A DNA stretch of 64,000 bases, taken from positions 1-64,000 of the forward strand of contig JAJDDI010000017.1 of the NCBI GenBank assembly GCA_029260375.1, given 5' to 3'. The DNA comes from Phycisphaerales bacterium (lineage in GTDB: Bacteria > Planctomycetota > Phycisphaerae > Phycisphaerales > UBA1924). The translations under genes were made by a program, and so were the position numbers. The notes beneath the pieces were generated by a model. That model saw only the letters and a program-made list of their open reading frames with translations. It did no database searches and had not been told where the DNA came from. This document shows, piece after piece, positions 8,603 through 15,968 of this stretch. How positions within the stretch are numbered: the first letter of the stretch is position 1; each line of letters opens with the position of its first letter.

Positions 8603-9022
8603 ATGAGCCGATTGATGTCGAACTGCATAGAATGCGGCTACAGCTTGGCCGGTCTGCCGAATCAAAATGTTTGCCCAGAGTGTGGGGTGTCAATGCCTGG
8701 TGTCGCGAAGGACGACAGCCGTGTCCGATTTACTGTCCTCTTGTTCGCGTCGTTTCTGGCTTCGCTCACAGTTCTGCATCACTTGTTCTTTGCAAGAGAA
8801 GCTGCTCGGGTGGGACTGTTCCCGTCCGACAAGCCAATGGTAGTTGCAGAAGGTATTACAGCTTCAGTGGCAGCGATCTTGATCCTTGGCGTCATAGCTC
8901 GGAGGAAGCAGATCTGTCATGCGTCTCCGGCGATCCCGTTTGTGCTGCTCCTAGTCTCGTTCTTGCTGCTTCTTGCCGCCTATGCAATGGCACTTTCAAC
9001 CGCGGTGTTTACTCGATTTTGA
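8603..9022 (+). CDS. Small zinc-ribbon membrane protein
   Basis: 139 residues. The N-terminus carries two CxxC pairs, CIECGYSLAGLP and CPECG, a treble-clef/ribbon like those in many planctomycete proteins. Three hydrophobic segments follow (about 45-62, 80-97 and 110-130). Base composition is clearly less GC-rich than the flanking genes. ATG at 8603 or 8615 could start it. The function is unknown. The same ribbon pattern starts the HEAT protein at 41397-42797. Confidence 0.65.
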   Translation: MSRLMSNCIECGYSLAGLPNQNVCPECGVSMPGVAKDDSRVRFTVLLFASFLASLTVLHHLFFAREAARVGLFPSDKPMVVAEGITASVAAILILGVIARRKQICHASPAIPFVLLLVSFLLLLAAYAMALSTAVFTRF

Positions 9023-9077
9023 ACAGCACAGGGTTCTGCCGGACTTTCTTCCGAGAGGAAGTGTGCGTGGTTCACTC

Positions 9078-9125
9078 CTACAGCGCAAACGACGCCTTCA
9101 TGTTCACGCGCCAGGTGGTGGCTTC
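9078..9125 (-). pseudogene. C-terminal remnant of a second dodecin gene
   Basis: On the minus strand this reads EATTWRVNMKASFAL followed by TAG (9078-9080). The intact dodecin at 9642-9851 ends ITTWRVNMKVTFVLEE. The DNA at 9071-9120 matches 9641-9690 at 43 of 50 positions. The reading frame is cut off exactly where the inverted-repeat end of the DUF559 cassette begins (9128), so only the last 15 or so codons survive. Confidence 0.7.
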
Positions 9126-9127
9126 CT

Positions 9128-9168
9128 GCTCCCTCTCCCCACCGGGGAGAGGGCTGGGGTGAGGGGCT
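9128..9168 (+). repeat. Left terminal inverted repeat of the DUF559 cassette
   Basis: Contains CCCTCTCCCC, a short spacer, GGGGAGAGGG, then CTGGGGTGAGGGGCT. It is the inverted partner of 9571-9612. Its inner palindrome could form a hairpin upstream of the nuclease gene, 20 bases before its start. Confidence 0.7.
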
Positions 9169-9188
9169 CCGTCCTCTACACTCTCTTC

Positions 9189-9572
9189 ATGGCTCGTCAG
9201 GAGGAGTACCACACGAATCGGGCACGCGCGCTCAGGCGATCCCAGTCACCGCCGGAGGGTGTCCTGTGGTCATACCTGAAGGACCGCCAGCTCGGCGGGC
9301 TCAAGTTCCGCCGCCAGCATTCGATCGGACCATTCGTCGTCGATTTCTACTGCGCAGACGCCCGTCTCGTTGTCGAACTCGACCGCGGCTACCACGACGG
9401 CAGACGGGAGCAGGACGCTGCTCGGGATCGTGAGCTTGAATCTCGCGGGCTTCATGTGGTCCGGGTGACTGCGAGCGAACTCGCGAAGAACCCAGATGCG
9501 GTTCTCGGAACGATTCTGCGGCTCGCCCGGGATCGGATTGATGAGGCAAAGAAGGATGAGGAGAAGGGGTAG
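9189..9572 (+). CDS. DUF559 (very-short-patch-repair-like) endonuclease
   Basis: 127 residues from the ATG at 9189. It has the DUF559 pattern: an N-terminal helix with ARALRRSQSPPEGVLW, then LGGLKFRRQHSIGPFVVDFYC, and VVELDRGYHDGRREQDAARD, ending in a basic helix. Family members share the PD-(D/E)xK-like fold of Vsr nucleases; the D in VVDFYC and the E in VVELD are the likely metal ligands. The natural target is unknown. It is the sole gene of the inverted-repeat cassette and its stop codon sits inside the right repeat. Confidence 0.88.
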   Translation: MARQEEYHTNRARALRRSQSPPEGVLWSYLKDRQLGGLKFRRQHSIGPFVVDFYCADARLVVELDRGYHDGRREQDAARDRELESRGLHVVRVTASELAKNPDAVLGTILRLARDRIDEAKKDEEKG

Positions 9573-9612
9573 CCCCTCACCCCGGCCCTCTCCCCAAGGG
9601 GGAGAGGGAGGC
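9571..9612 (-). repeat. Right terminal inverted repeat of the DUF559 cassette
   Basis: Reads AGCCCCTCACCCCGGCCCTC then TCCCCAAGGGGGAGAGGGAG; the reverse complement matches 9128-9168 with one gap and few mismatches. It begins at the stop codon of the nuclease gene and its inner palindrome could serve as that gene's terminator. Confidence 0.7.
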
Positions 9613-9641
9613 AGAGAGACCTCGCCAAGCATTGCGCTGGC

Positions 9642-9851
9642 TCACTCCTCCAGCACAAACGTCACCTTCATGTTCACGCGCCACGTCGTGATCTTCCCGT
9701 CCTCGATGTCCATCTTCATGTCCTGCACCCAGGCGCTCCTGACGTTCTTGAGCGTCGTGCAGGCGCGCTCGATGCCCTTCTCGCAGGCGCGCTCGAAGCT
9801 CTTGGAACTGCTGGCGGTGATCTCGGTGACGCGGGCGACGGATGATGACAT
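9642..9851 (-). CDS. Dodecin family flavin-binding protein
   Basis: 69 residues, the usual dodecin length. It begins MSSSVARVTEITASSSKSFE, then ACEKGIERACTTLKNVRSAW, then a strand-rich end with TTWRVNMKVTFVLEE. The Trp in RSAWV matches the residue that stacks on flavin in known dodecins. Dodecins form hollow 12-mers that store or buffer riboflavin, FMN or FAD. Longer upstream starts are possible but conservation begins at this ATG. A C-terminal remnant of a paralogue lies at 9078-9125. Confidence 0.9.
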   Translation of the reverse strand: MSSSVARVTEITASSSKSFERACEKGIERACTTLKNVRSAWVQDMKMDIEDGKITTWRVNMKVTFVLEE

Positions 9852-9934
9852 GGCGGTCTCTCCTGGGTGAAGCGCCCCCTTGACTCGGGGCCGACCGTCC
9901 AGGGTACCGGGAACGTTCTCGTGATCCCACCCCT

Positions 9935-9999
9935 GTGCCACTGACCGGTCCGCCGGTCAGTGCTTGCAAGGCGCCGACCCGAGGACGGGTCGGTGGCAC
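9935..9999. repeat. Double-hairpin repeat with GTGCCAC/GTGGCAC ends, copy 1
   Basis: A 65-bp unit that starts GTGCCAC (9935) and ends GTGGCAC (9993-9999). Inside are two hairpins: CACTGACCGG/CCGGTCAGTG (9939-9962) and CCGACCCG/CGGGTCGG (9974-9993). The same plan is seen at 30607-30691 with different hairpin sequences. It resembles intergenic REP-type elements. It lies between the ispD stop and the dodecin start. Confidence 0.7.
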
Positions 10000-10015
10000 G
10001 ATGGCAGACGCCACG

Positions 10016-10828
10016 TCAGAACTTCTTGTGCGTCGCCCGCTGCGCCGGGCCCTTGAACCCCAGAATGGCGCGCACCAGCGGCACGTCCGCCGGCGTCGTG
10101 ATCTTGATGTTCCGCACGTCGCCCTCCACCGTCACCACTCGCTCGCCCAGCCTCTCGACCAGCGACGCGTCGTCCGTGCTCGTCAGGTCGTCCTGTGCGT
10201 AGGCGCGCACGAGCAGCGCCCTCGCGAACACCTGCGGCGTCTGCGCCAGCACCAGCCCCGCGCGATCCAGCGTCTCGCTGATTTCGTGGAGCGTGCTCTT
10301 GCTCCCGGCGCCCGGGCCGAGGATCGCGGCCAGCGGGTCGGCGCCGACGTCGTCGTCCACCTCGTCCCCCACGCGCTTGACCGTGTCGGGCACGGGGACC
10401 GCGGGGATCACAGCGTCGTGGCGCGAGGCGGTCTCGAAGACGCGGTCGATCAGCTCGGGCGATGCGGCGGGCCTTGCGGCGTCGTGGACCGCCACGTGCG
10501 TCGCGCCCTCGGGCACGTGCGCCAGGGCTGTGCCGACGGTTTCGGAGCGGTGGTGCTTGCCTCCCTGCACGAGCGAGGCGCCGAGCATGGACAGGCGGTC
10601 GCCGTGACGCAGCTTGAACTCGGCGAACGCGGCGGGATCGAACGGCCCCGCGACAATGACCGACGAAACGCGGTGGTCCTTGGTGAACAGCTCGACGGTC
10701 CGCTGGAGCACGGGGCGCCCGCCCAGGTCCTCGTCGAGCTTGTTGCGGCTGGCCAGGATGCCCTCGCCGCCCGGTTCGCTGAACCGGCGCGAGGCGCCCG
10801 CGGCGGGGATGATGACGCAGATGTTCAT
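10016..10828 (-). CDS. ispD: 2-C-methyl-D-erythritol 4-phosphate cytidylyltransferase
   Basis: 270 residues. The start ATG at 10828 gives MNICVIIPAAGASRRF, the nucleotide-binding P-loop-like motif of this cytidylyltransferase family. VHDAARP is the second signature, and ITTPADVPLVRAIL near the end matches the family C-terminus. IspD makes CDP-methylerythritol in the non-mevalonate isoprenoid pathway. It is longer than the usual 225-240 residues, owing to an insert at about 145-175 (DDDVGADPLAAILGPGAGSK) before the segment that holds the substrate-binding loop. It lies 17 bases after the stop of an amino-acid permease gene on the same strand. Confidence 0.92.
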   Translation of the reverse strand: MNICVIIPAAGASRRFSEPGGEGILASRNKLDEDLGGRPVLQRTVELFTKDHRVSSVIVAGPFDPAAFAEFKLRHGDRLSMLGASLVQGGKHHRSETVGTALAHVPEGATHVAVHDAARPAASPELIDRVFETASRHDAVIPAVPVPDTVKRVGDEVDDDVGADPLAAILGPGAGSKSTLHEISETLDRAGLVLAQTPQVFARALLVRAYAQDDLTSTDDASLVERLGERVVTVEGDVRNIKITTPADVPLVRAILGFKGPAQRATHKKF

Positions 10829-10845
10829 GCCCCAAGCCTACGCGA

Positions 10846-12126
10846 TCAGTTCCTGTTTGAACGCCGCACCAGCGGTCGCAACGCGAAGGCCGCGACGACG
10901 ATCGCCCCGAACACGGCGAGAACCCACCACGCCTCCTGCACCAGTCGGACGCTCAGAACGATCGCGGCCCCCCCGGCCAGGACGCACCCGGTCCACCCCA
11001 GCCAGCGACGCCGCTTGATCTCCAGGGCGCTCAGCGCGTTGACGATGGCGAAGGTGACCAGAAAGGCGAGGCTCGCGGCCTCGACCAGGCGCGTCAGCGA
11101 ACCCACCGCGGCCAGCGTCGCCCCGCCGGCGCCGATGGCGAGAATCGAGCCCACGGGCATGCCGCGGGCGTTCTCCTTGGCGAAGACGCCGGGCAGCTCG
11201 CCGTCGTCGGCGACGAGTTTGGCCAGGCGGGCGGTGGCGAAGATCGTCGCGTTGATCGCAGAGCCGGTCGAGAGCACGGCGGCGACGCCGGCCAGGACCA
11301 TGCCCGATGTCCCCAGCGCCCGCTGACCAACCACGGCGAGCGAGATCTCCTTCTGATCGATGATCTGGGGCGCGCCCACCAGCATGACCGAGCCGACGGT
11401 CATGACCAGGTACACCACGATGACAACACCCACCGCCAGCACCACGGCGTGCATGAGCGTCCGGTCCGGGTCGCGCATGTCCTCGTAGTCGTAGGCGAGC
11501 AGCTGGAACCCCTCGTAGGCCATGAAGACGACGGCGGCGCCCGCGATCGCGCCGAAGTACCCGGAGCCGGAGGAGCCGCCCGCCTCAAACAATCGCTCGG
11601 TCGAGCCGCGCACGAGGCCGATCGCGGCCAGCCCGATCAGGATGACGAGCTTGCCCCAGACCGAGACGATCTCGAACCACGCGGCGTGCCCGACACCCAG
11701 CAGGTTCACGCCGACGAGCGCCGCGACAACCGCGACGCCCGCGACGCGGCTGGTCACGCCCCCCAGCCCGAGCGTGTGCGCGAGGTAGTGCCCGAAGGTG
11801 AACGCGTAGACGCCGATGGTGAGCGTGTACCCGACAAGCAGGACCCAGGAGAGCGCACCCGCGGAGGCGTCTCGCTTGATCTCGCGTAGGAACGTGAACG
11901 CGCCGCCACCCTCGCCGAAGGTGCGGGCGAGGCGGGCGTAGTTGATCGCGGTGATGAGGGCGACGATGCCGGCGAGCAGAAAGCTCAGCGGCGCCCAGGG
12001 CCCGGCGATCTCGAGCACGACGCCCAGGGCCGAGAAGATCCCGCCCCCGACCATCCCGCCCACGGCCATCGCCCAGGCGGCCCCGAGACCGAGCTTGGAT
12101 GTGGTCTTGCCCTCGGAACCCGTCAT
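10846..12126 (-). CDS. APC-family amino-acid permease
   Basis: 426 residues with about 12 hydrophobic helices. The N-terminus has the APC signature LGLGAAWAMAVGGMVGGGIF, in which the GGGIF unwound helix 1 forms the substrate site, and helix 3 region INYARLARTFGEGGGAFTF. It is likely an amino-acid:proton symporter or exchanger in the inner membrane; the substrate cannot be told from sequence. The gene is followed closely by ispD on the same strand, but the functions are unrelated. The upstream region of about 110 bases separates it from divergent ssrA. Confidence 0.88.
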   Translation of the reverse strand: MTGSEGKTTSKLGLGAAWAMAVGGMVGGGIFSALGVVLEIAGPWAPLSFLLAGIVALITAINYARLARTFGEGGGAFTFLREIKRDASAGALSWVLLVGYTLTIGVYAFTFGHYLAHTLGLGGVTSRVAGVAVVAALVGVNLLGVGHAAWFEIVSVWGKLVILIGLAAIGLVRGSTERLFEAGGSSGSGYFGAIAGAAVVFMAYEGFQLLAYDYEDMRDPDRTLMHAVVLAVGVVIVVYLVMTVGSVMLVGAPQIIDQKEISLAVVGQRALGTSGMVLAGVAAVLSTGSAINATIFATARLAKLVADDGELPGVFAKENARGMPVGSILAIGAGGATLAAVGSLTRLVEAASLAFLVTFAIVNALSALEIKRRRWLGWTGCVLAGGAAIVLSVRLVQEAWWVLAVFGAIVVAAFALRPLVRRSNRN

Positions 12127-12236
12127 GGACTGAAGATAGGGGGTTGGAGCCCCGAATCAGATGGCGGAAAGCGCAAACCTCGGAATGTGGTCGTGCGTAC
12201 TATCCCTGTCCGGCCCGCGCCGGATATTGACAAGTT

Positions 12237-12584
12237 GGGGCCGAATGGTATCGACCGGGCAGGGAAGGCTTGGCGTGGCGTGTCGAGGGGTGTGCCGGCC
12301 TCGTAAAAAGCACACAACACTTCAACTGCCAACACGCAGTTCGCTCTGGCGGCCTAATACAGGCCTCCGATCCTCCGTCAGACGCCCGATGCGGCGGGGG
12401 ATCATGATCATCGGGCTGGTCCGCGATTGGCGACTCCTGGGTCGCGGATGAGAAACTGCAGGAGACTGGCTCGAAGGGGAGGGCGTCGGCGCCCGCCCCG
12501 AGGGTGAGATTAAATCGCCGAATACACACGTAGAGGCGCCTTGCTGACTGTCCCGGGACGGGGGTTCGAATCCCCCCGGCTCCA
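12237..12584 (+). ncRNA. ssrA: Transfer-messenger RNA (tmRNA)
   Basis: 348 nt, one-piece tmRNA. The 5' end GGGGCCG pairs with CGGCTCC at 12577-12583, giving the tRNA-like acceptor stem, with A12584 as the discriminator; CCA is not encoded. The T arm is GGGGG-TTCGAAT-CCCCC at 12560-12576. The 5' part has the conserved GGTATCGACCGGGCAGGG and GGCCTCGTAAAAAGC segments. The tag frame starts at GCC 12328 and reads ANTQFALAA then TAA at 12355-12357. It rescues stalled ribosomes and marks their products for proteolysis. A hairpin terminator follows. Confidence 0.96.
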
Positions 12585-12589
12585 TTTTT

Positions 12590-12630
12590 CGAGCGTGCCG
12601 CGGGGTGACCCTCCGTGGCACGCTCGTTTC
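12590..12630 (+). terminator. Terminator of ssrA
   Basis: Perfect 10-bp stem CGAGCGTGCC (12590-12599) / GGCACGCTCG (12617-12626) with a 17-base loop, followed by TTTC and preceded by a run of five T. It lies just after the tmRNA 3' end. Confidence 0.7.
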
Positions 12631-12754
12631 AATTCCAGAGCGCGGCGCCCGCCCCAACCGAGCCGTGCAACTCCGGTACCATGACGCCCGAGGCGCCAGA
12701 TTCGTCCTGAACGCCACATCGCCGCGTTGTTCGCCCCGTGCCAGTTGAGCAACC

Positions 12755-14317
12755 ATGCCAACCGAGTCCATCGCCGAATGCAGGTGGGGCGTCCGTTCGT
12801 TCGCGATGGGTGCTGTCGGGGCCGCGGTGGTCGTGGTGGTGGTGTACCTTGCCCTGGCGTCCGCGTTCCTGGCCTACCCCGATCATCCGGGGACGGTCTT
12901 CTGTCAGGAGCTTTACACCCGCAAGGACGCGCTCGCGCACGAGGCTCAGGGCGAGAGGGTGCTCATCGTCGGGGGCTCGGGCGCCTTGTTCTCTGTCCGC
13001 GCAGAGATGATCGCCGCGGCGACCGGGATGCCCGCTATCAACGGCGCCACACACGCGGGTCTCGGCGCGCCGTATCTCTTGGATCGCGCCGCCAGGCTGG
13101 TGCGCCCGGGCGACCGCGTGCTGCTCGTTCCCGAGCATGCCTACTGGCACGCACGCGCCGGGCGCCCCTTTGATGACGACTTGGCGCTCCGGTACGTGCT
13201 CACCTTCGACCGCGGCTACCTCAGCGATCTCGGGTTCCCGCGAGGCCCGGCGGCGCTGCTCCGGGCGCCCACGTCGGATGTGCTCGCGGGCCGAGACAAC
13301 GCGAGGTGGCGGTCCAAGGGATCGCTCCTGCGCGACGCGAAGCACTACCCGGTCAGCAGGCTCTCGCCAGCGGGCGACCTGGAGCTGCGGACCGAGCGTC
13401 GCCGGACCGGCTCTTTCTCCGGCGTAGGGCTTCTCCCGCCAGAGGCGATGAGCCATGGGTGGGGGCGAAGCATCTCTGAGTTCCTCGAGGCCGTGCTGGC
13501 GCGCGGGGGCGAGGCACGCTTGGCCTGGCCCGCGTGCGTACCCCGTCGAGACAGTGTCGAGTACGTCGCCCAGATCGGGCGGGCCGGGACCGAGGTTGCT
13601 GCGGGCGTTGGATGCGAGACGCTCGGGACCGCGGTCGAGGCAGTTGCGATTCAGCAGTTCTTCGGCGACACGCCCTACCACGCGATCCCGGTCGCGGCGA
13701 TCGCGCGCACGTGGGCGTTGATCGAGAACCTGTCCGGGTCCTGGGCTCCTCCCCGTCGCGGGCTCTTTCTGCTCGGATGGGGATCGACGCGGACCTCGCC
13801 CAGCGTCGCTGCGATCGATCACGGCTGCGGCAGGGCCCGGTGGCTCACGTCCAACCTCATCAGCAGCCGGCAACGCTTTGTGCCGCCCCTCAAGCGCGAG
13901 CAGATCCTGGACCATCTTGCCGCCGGCGAACCCGTGCTCTTCGATGACGCGGCGATGATCCCTCAGCTCGGCACGTGGGGCTTTGGCTACGAGCGGGTCG
14001 AGCTGCCCGGGGCGCCCATGAGCGACCTGCAGAGCCAGTATCCACAGCACATCCTGGCGATCGCGTCCACCACCCCCGGTCCGGTCTCTAGCACCTTCGG
14101 GATCGGCGCACCCGGCGGTGAGCGTACGGCCGCGATTGTGGGCACGGGCGAGCACGCGGGGGTTTGCAAGATTCAGGCGGGCTCGGCCCCCGCTATCCGC
14201 TGGCAGCAGGTGCTCGCGCTCGCGACGGGTGGCCGCCTGCCTGTGCGGCTCGACGTGACAGCGGGCGACGCGATGAACTGCTATCGGCACTGCGGGTACA
14301 CGCTACGGGAGGTGTGA
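12755..14317 (+). CDS. Membrane-anchored SGNH-like protein, probable partner of an MBOAT O-acyltransferase
   Basis: 520 residues. A single hydrophobic segment lies at about 20-42, followed by an extracytoplasmic domain. VLIVGGSGALFSVRAEMI at about 70 resembles the first SGNH block of DltD/AlgX/AlgJ-type proteins, with Ser in GGSGALF as the candidate nucleophile, and PGDRVLLVPEHAYWH follows as a second block. Such proteins work with MBOAT acyltransferases to acetylate exported polysaccharides. The 3' half of an MBOAT gene lies 1 kb downstream on the same strand, which supports this role. Similarity to named families is weak by eye, so the call is an inference. The gene lies in a rearranged island. 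Confidence 0.5.
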   Translation: MPTESIAECRWGVRSFAMGAVGAAVVVVVVYLALASAFLAYPDHPGTVFCQELYTRKDALAHEAQGERVLIVGGSGALFSVRAEMIAAATGMPAINGATHAGLGAPYLLDRAARLVRPGDRVLLVPEHAYWHARAGRPFDDDLALRYVLTFDRGYLSDLGFPRGPAALLRAPTSDVLAGRDNARWRSKGSLLRDAKHYPVSRLSPAGDLELRTERRRTGSFSGVGLLPPEAMSHGWGRSISEFLEAVLARGGEARLAWPACVPRRDSVEYVAQIGRAGTEVAAGVGCETLGTAVEAVAIQQFFGDTPYHAIPVAAIARTWALIENLSGSWAPPRRGLFLLGWGSTRTSPSVAAIDHGCGRARWLTSNLISSRQRFVPPLKREQILDHLAAGEPVLFDDAAMIPQLGTWGFGYERVELPGAPMSDLQSQYPQHILAIASTTPGPVSSTFGIGAPGGERTAAIVGTGEHAGVCKIQAGSAPAIRWQQVLALATGGRLPVRLDVTAGDAMNCYRHCGYTLREV

Positions 14318-14725
14318 GCATGCTCTAGGCTCAAGATTGCAAGCAGTTCGTCAAGACACGCCGCCAGCAGCTCTGGACTTGAGCCCCCGAGCTGTTTGAA
14401 CAGGACTGTCATCGTGATCATCGAATCCAGAGCGTCGGCGCGATGCACGGTCACATGGATTGAGTTGTAGATTACATCAACGGCCGGCGTATGAAACTCG
14501 TACCCAGCGCTCAATACAAGCGCCTGGAGGATCTGTTAATCACCCAGACAGAACGGCGTCTTGTCGTCTGTTATGTTTCTTGATGCCACGCTTCACGCCA
14601 GCCGTCAAGAGTGGGCGCTCGTGTGCCCGACAATGTGGTGCTCGATGGCAGAATCATGTATAATGAACATAGAGAATTCTAGAACGTAGTATTAGAGCTA
14701 AACCTTGCTGTGCGTGGAGATGACC
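14318..14725. other. Lower-GC intergenic stretch in a rearranged island
   Basis: About 400 bases, visibly less GC-rich than the chromosome around it, between the SGNH-like gene and an orphan gene. Only short open frames are present: a 30-codon frame at 14490-14582 (+) and a minus-strand frame that overlaps the end of the SGNH gene. Neither has a ribosome site or recognisable family. A TATAAT box lies at 14659. Confidence 0.5.
14659..14664 (+). promoter_or_regulatory. Possible -10 box of the orphan gene
   Basis: TATAAT, preceded directly by TG, 62 bases before the start at 14726. Perfect TATAAT is rare in such GC-rich DNA. No convincing -35 hexamer is seen 16-18 bases upstream. Confidence 0.35.
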
Positions 14726-15211
14726 ATGTCAGATACTGCTTCTCAAATCCAGTTCAATCATGGAGACGATGGTACCTTTTCTGAGCAGGCAGAAGAAGTG
14801 ATTCGCTCATTCGTCGCGTCGCCTGACGCAGACGCAATCGAGCTCACGTATGACGAAGAACTTGACGACGGGACCATTTCGGCGATCTTGAATCCCAAAG
14901 CCCCTCACGGATACACGTCGCACAAGGGAGCATCTGGTAAAGTGTGGTTCAGGGGTAGTTGGCGACCGGGCGACCGCCCCCATCGTTGTCGCGATCCGTT
15001 AGGCGATGGCCCTCCCCGGTACGTATATGGGATCAGCGTGTACGTTAGTATACACGGCGACCTCTGGGTACTCGCCGGGCCATACGAAGGCCAGCCTATG
15101 CACATCTCTGCTGGGAACAGATTTATCATCCCGACAATGCGCGACCCTGGTTCGAATGAGGACAATGCGCACTGCAATCCACCGATGAAGATTTTCTTCA
15201 AAGCAGACTGA
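14726..15211 (+). CDS. Orphan acidic protein of unknown function
   Basis: 161 residues. ATG at 14726 is preceded by GGAG at 14716-14719 with a six-base gap; an ATG at 14720 is also possible. The N-terminal 60 residues are acidic (FSEQAEEVIRSFVASPDADA, then ELTYDEELDDGT). The C-terminal half has Gly, Pro, Tyr and Trp spread as in a small beta domain (SIHGDLWVLAGPYEGQPMH) and a basic, Cys-containing end. There is no signal peptide, membrane segment or recognised domain. Base composition is less GC-rich than neighbours, which suggests it came in with the insertion that replaced the 5' half of the MBOAT gene. Confidence 0.6.
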   Translation: MSDTASQIQFNHGDDGTFSEQAEEVIRSFVASPDADAIELTYDEELDDGTISAILNPKAPHGYTSHKGASGKVWFRGSWRPGDRPHRCRDPLGDGPPRYVYGISVYVSIHGDLWVLAGPYEGQPMHISAGNRFIIPTMRDPGSNEDNAHCNPPMKIFFKAD

Positions 15212-15342
15212 CGTCATCTTGACGAAAGCCGAGACCGAGATCGCCTGCAACGCCGCAGTGTTCAGCGCCATATGCCGGACGCCGGCTGAATCAGACACCG
15301 ATTAGCAGCGACCGTCAAGCTCCGTCGCCGGTCTGAGGGGTT

Positions 15343-15954
15343 TTGCTCGTCATCAAACGCGCTCGCTCGATCGTGGACTTCTGGCGGCGGTGGCACATTA
15401 CGCTCTCCCGTTTCCTGCGGGACTACCTGTACATCCCGCTGGGTGGGAGCCGCAAGGGACCCGTGAGGCGGTACGTCAACCTCTTCATCACCATGCTCCT
15501 GGGCGGACTCTGGCACGGGAGCGACTGGACGTTCGTGATCTGGGGCGGGTACCACGGCGTGCTGCTGTGCGTGAACCACGCGTGGGCGCGCCTGGGTGTG
15601 GTCCTCCCCGCTCTGCTGGCTCGCCCGCTCACGCTGCTCGCGGTGGTGCTCGGCTGGGTGCTCTTCCGGTCGGCGGACTTTGACGTCGCGCGGAACATGC
15701 TGCGCGCCATGGCGAATCTGGGCGGCTCTGGCGCCACGGAAAGGGCGCCCGGTCGCGCCGCCTGGGGCGTGGTCCTCGCCTTTCTGGTGATCACCCAGGT
15801 CGCCCCGACCACCACCGAGTTCCTCACCCGTCAGCGACGAGGATGGGTCGTTGGGCTCACGGTCGGCGCCGTATTCGTCGTCGCGCTGCTGTTTCTCAAG
15901 GACACGCTGCTGGGCGGTGCGCGCACAACAGAGTTCATCTACTTCCAGTTCTGA
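15343..15954 (+). pseudogene. C-terminal half of an MBOAT O-acyltransferase (AlgI-like), 5' truncated
   Basis: 203 codons open from just after a stop at 15334. The frame begins in the middle of the family: ARSIVDFWRRWHITLSRFL, DYLYIPLGGSRKG and MLLGGLWHGSDWTFVIWGGY are the central AlgI/DltB signatures, including the catalytic His in LWHG. Full AlgI proteins are about 470-500 residues, with about 250 residues and five or six helices before this point; these are missing. A TTG at 15343 is the only possible start and has no good ribosome site. It was probably the acyltransferase partner of the SGNH-like gene and is now most likely inactive, cut by the low-GC insertion. Confidence 0.8.
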
Positions 15955-15968
15955 CCCGGCCGCACGCC

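Larger units (their letters stand above)
9128..9612. mobile_element. Inverted-repeat-bounded cassette carrying a DUF559 gene
   Basis: A 485-bp unit. Its ends are imperfect terminal inverted repeats of about 42 bp: the left end at 9128-9168 and the reverse complement of 9571-9612 agree at about 36 positions. Each end also contains its own palindrome (CCCTCTCCCC...GGGGAGAGGG). The only gene inside is the DUF559 nuclease, whose stop lies in the right repeat. Dodecin C-terminal coding sequence flanks it on both sides. No transposase is present, so if mobile it would depend on another enzyme. Confidence 0.6.

Noticed and set aside
9071-9690. Reading the dodecin-end similarity as a target-site duplication of the DUF559 cassette
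   Set aside because: The two 50-bp copies differ at seven positions and each ends in its own stop codon, which fits paralogous gene ends better than a fresh duplication.
12226-12232. TTGACA sequence just before ssrA as its -35 box
   Set aside because: It ends only five bases before the tmRNA 5' end, too close to be a -35 element.
14281-14514. 77-codon frame on - at the end of the SGNH-like gene
   Set aside because: Overlaps the convergent gene end, has no ribosome site and no family; kept only as intergenic note.
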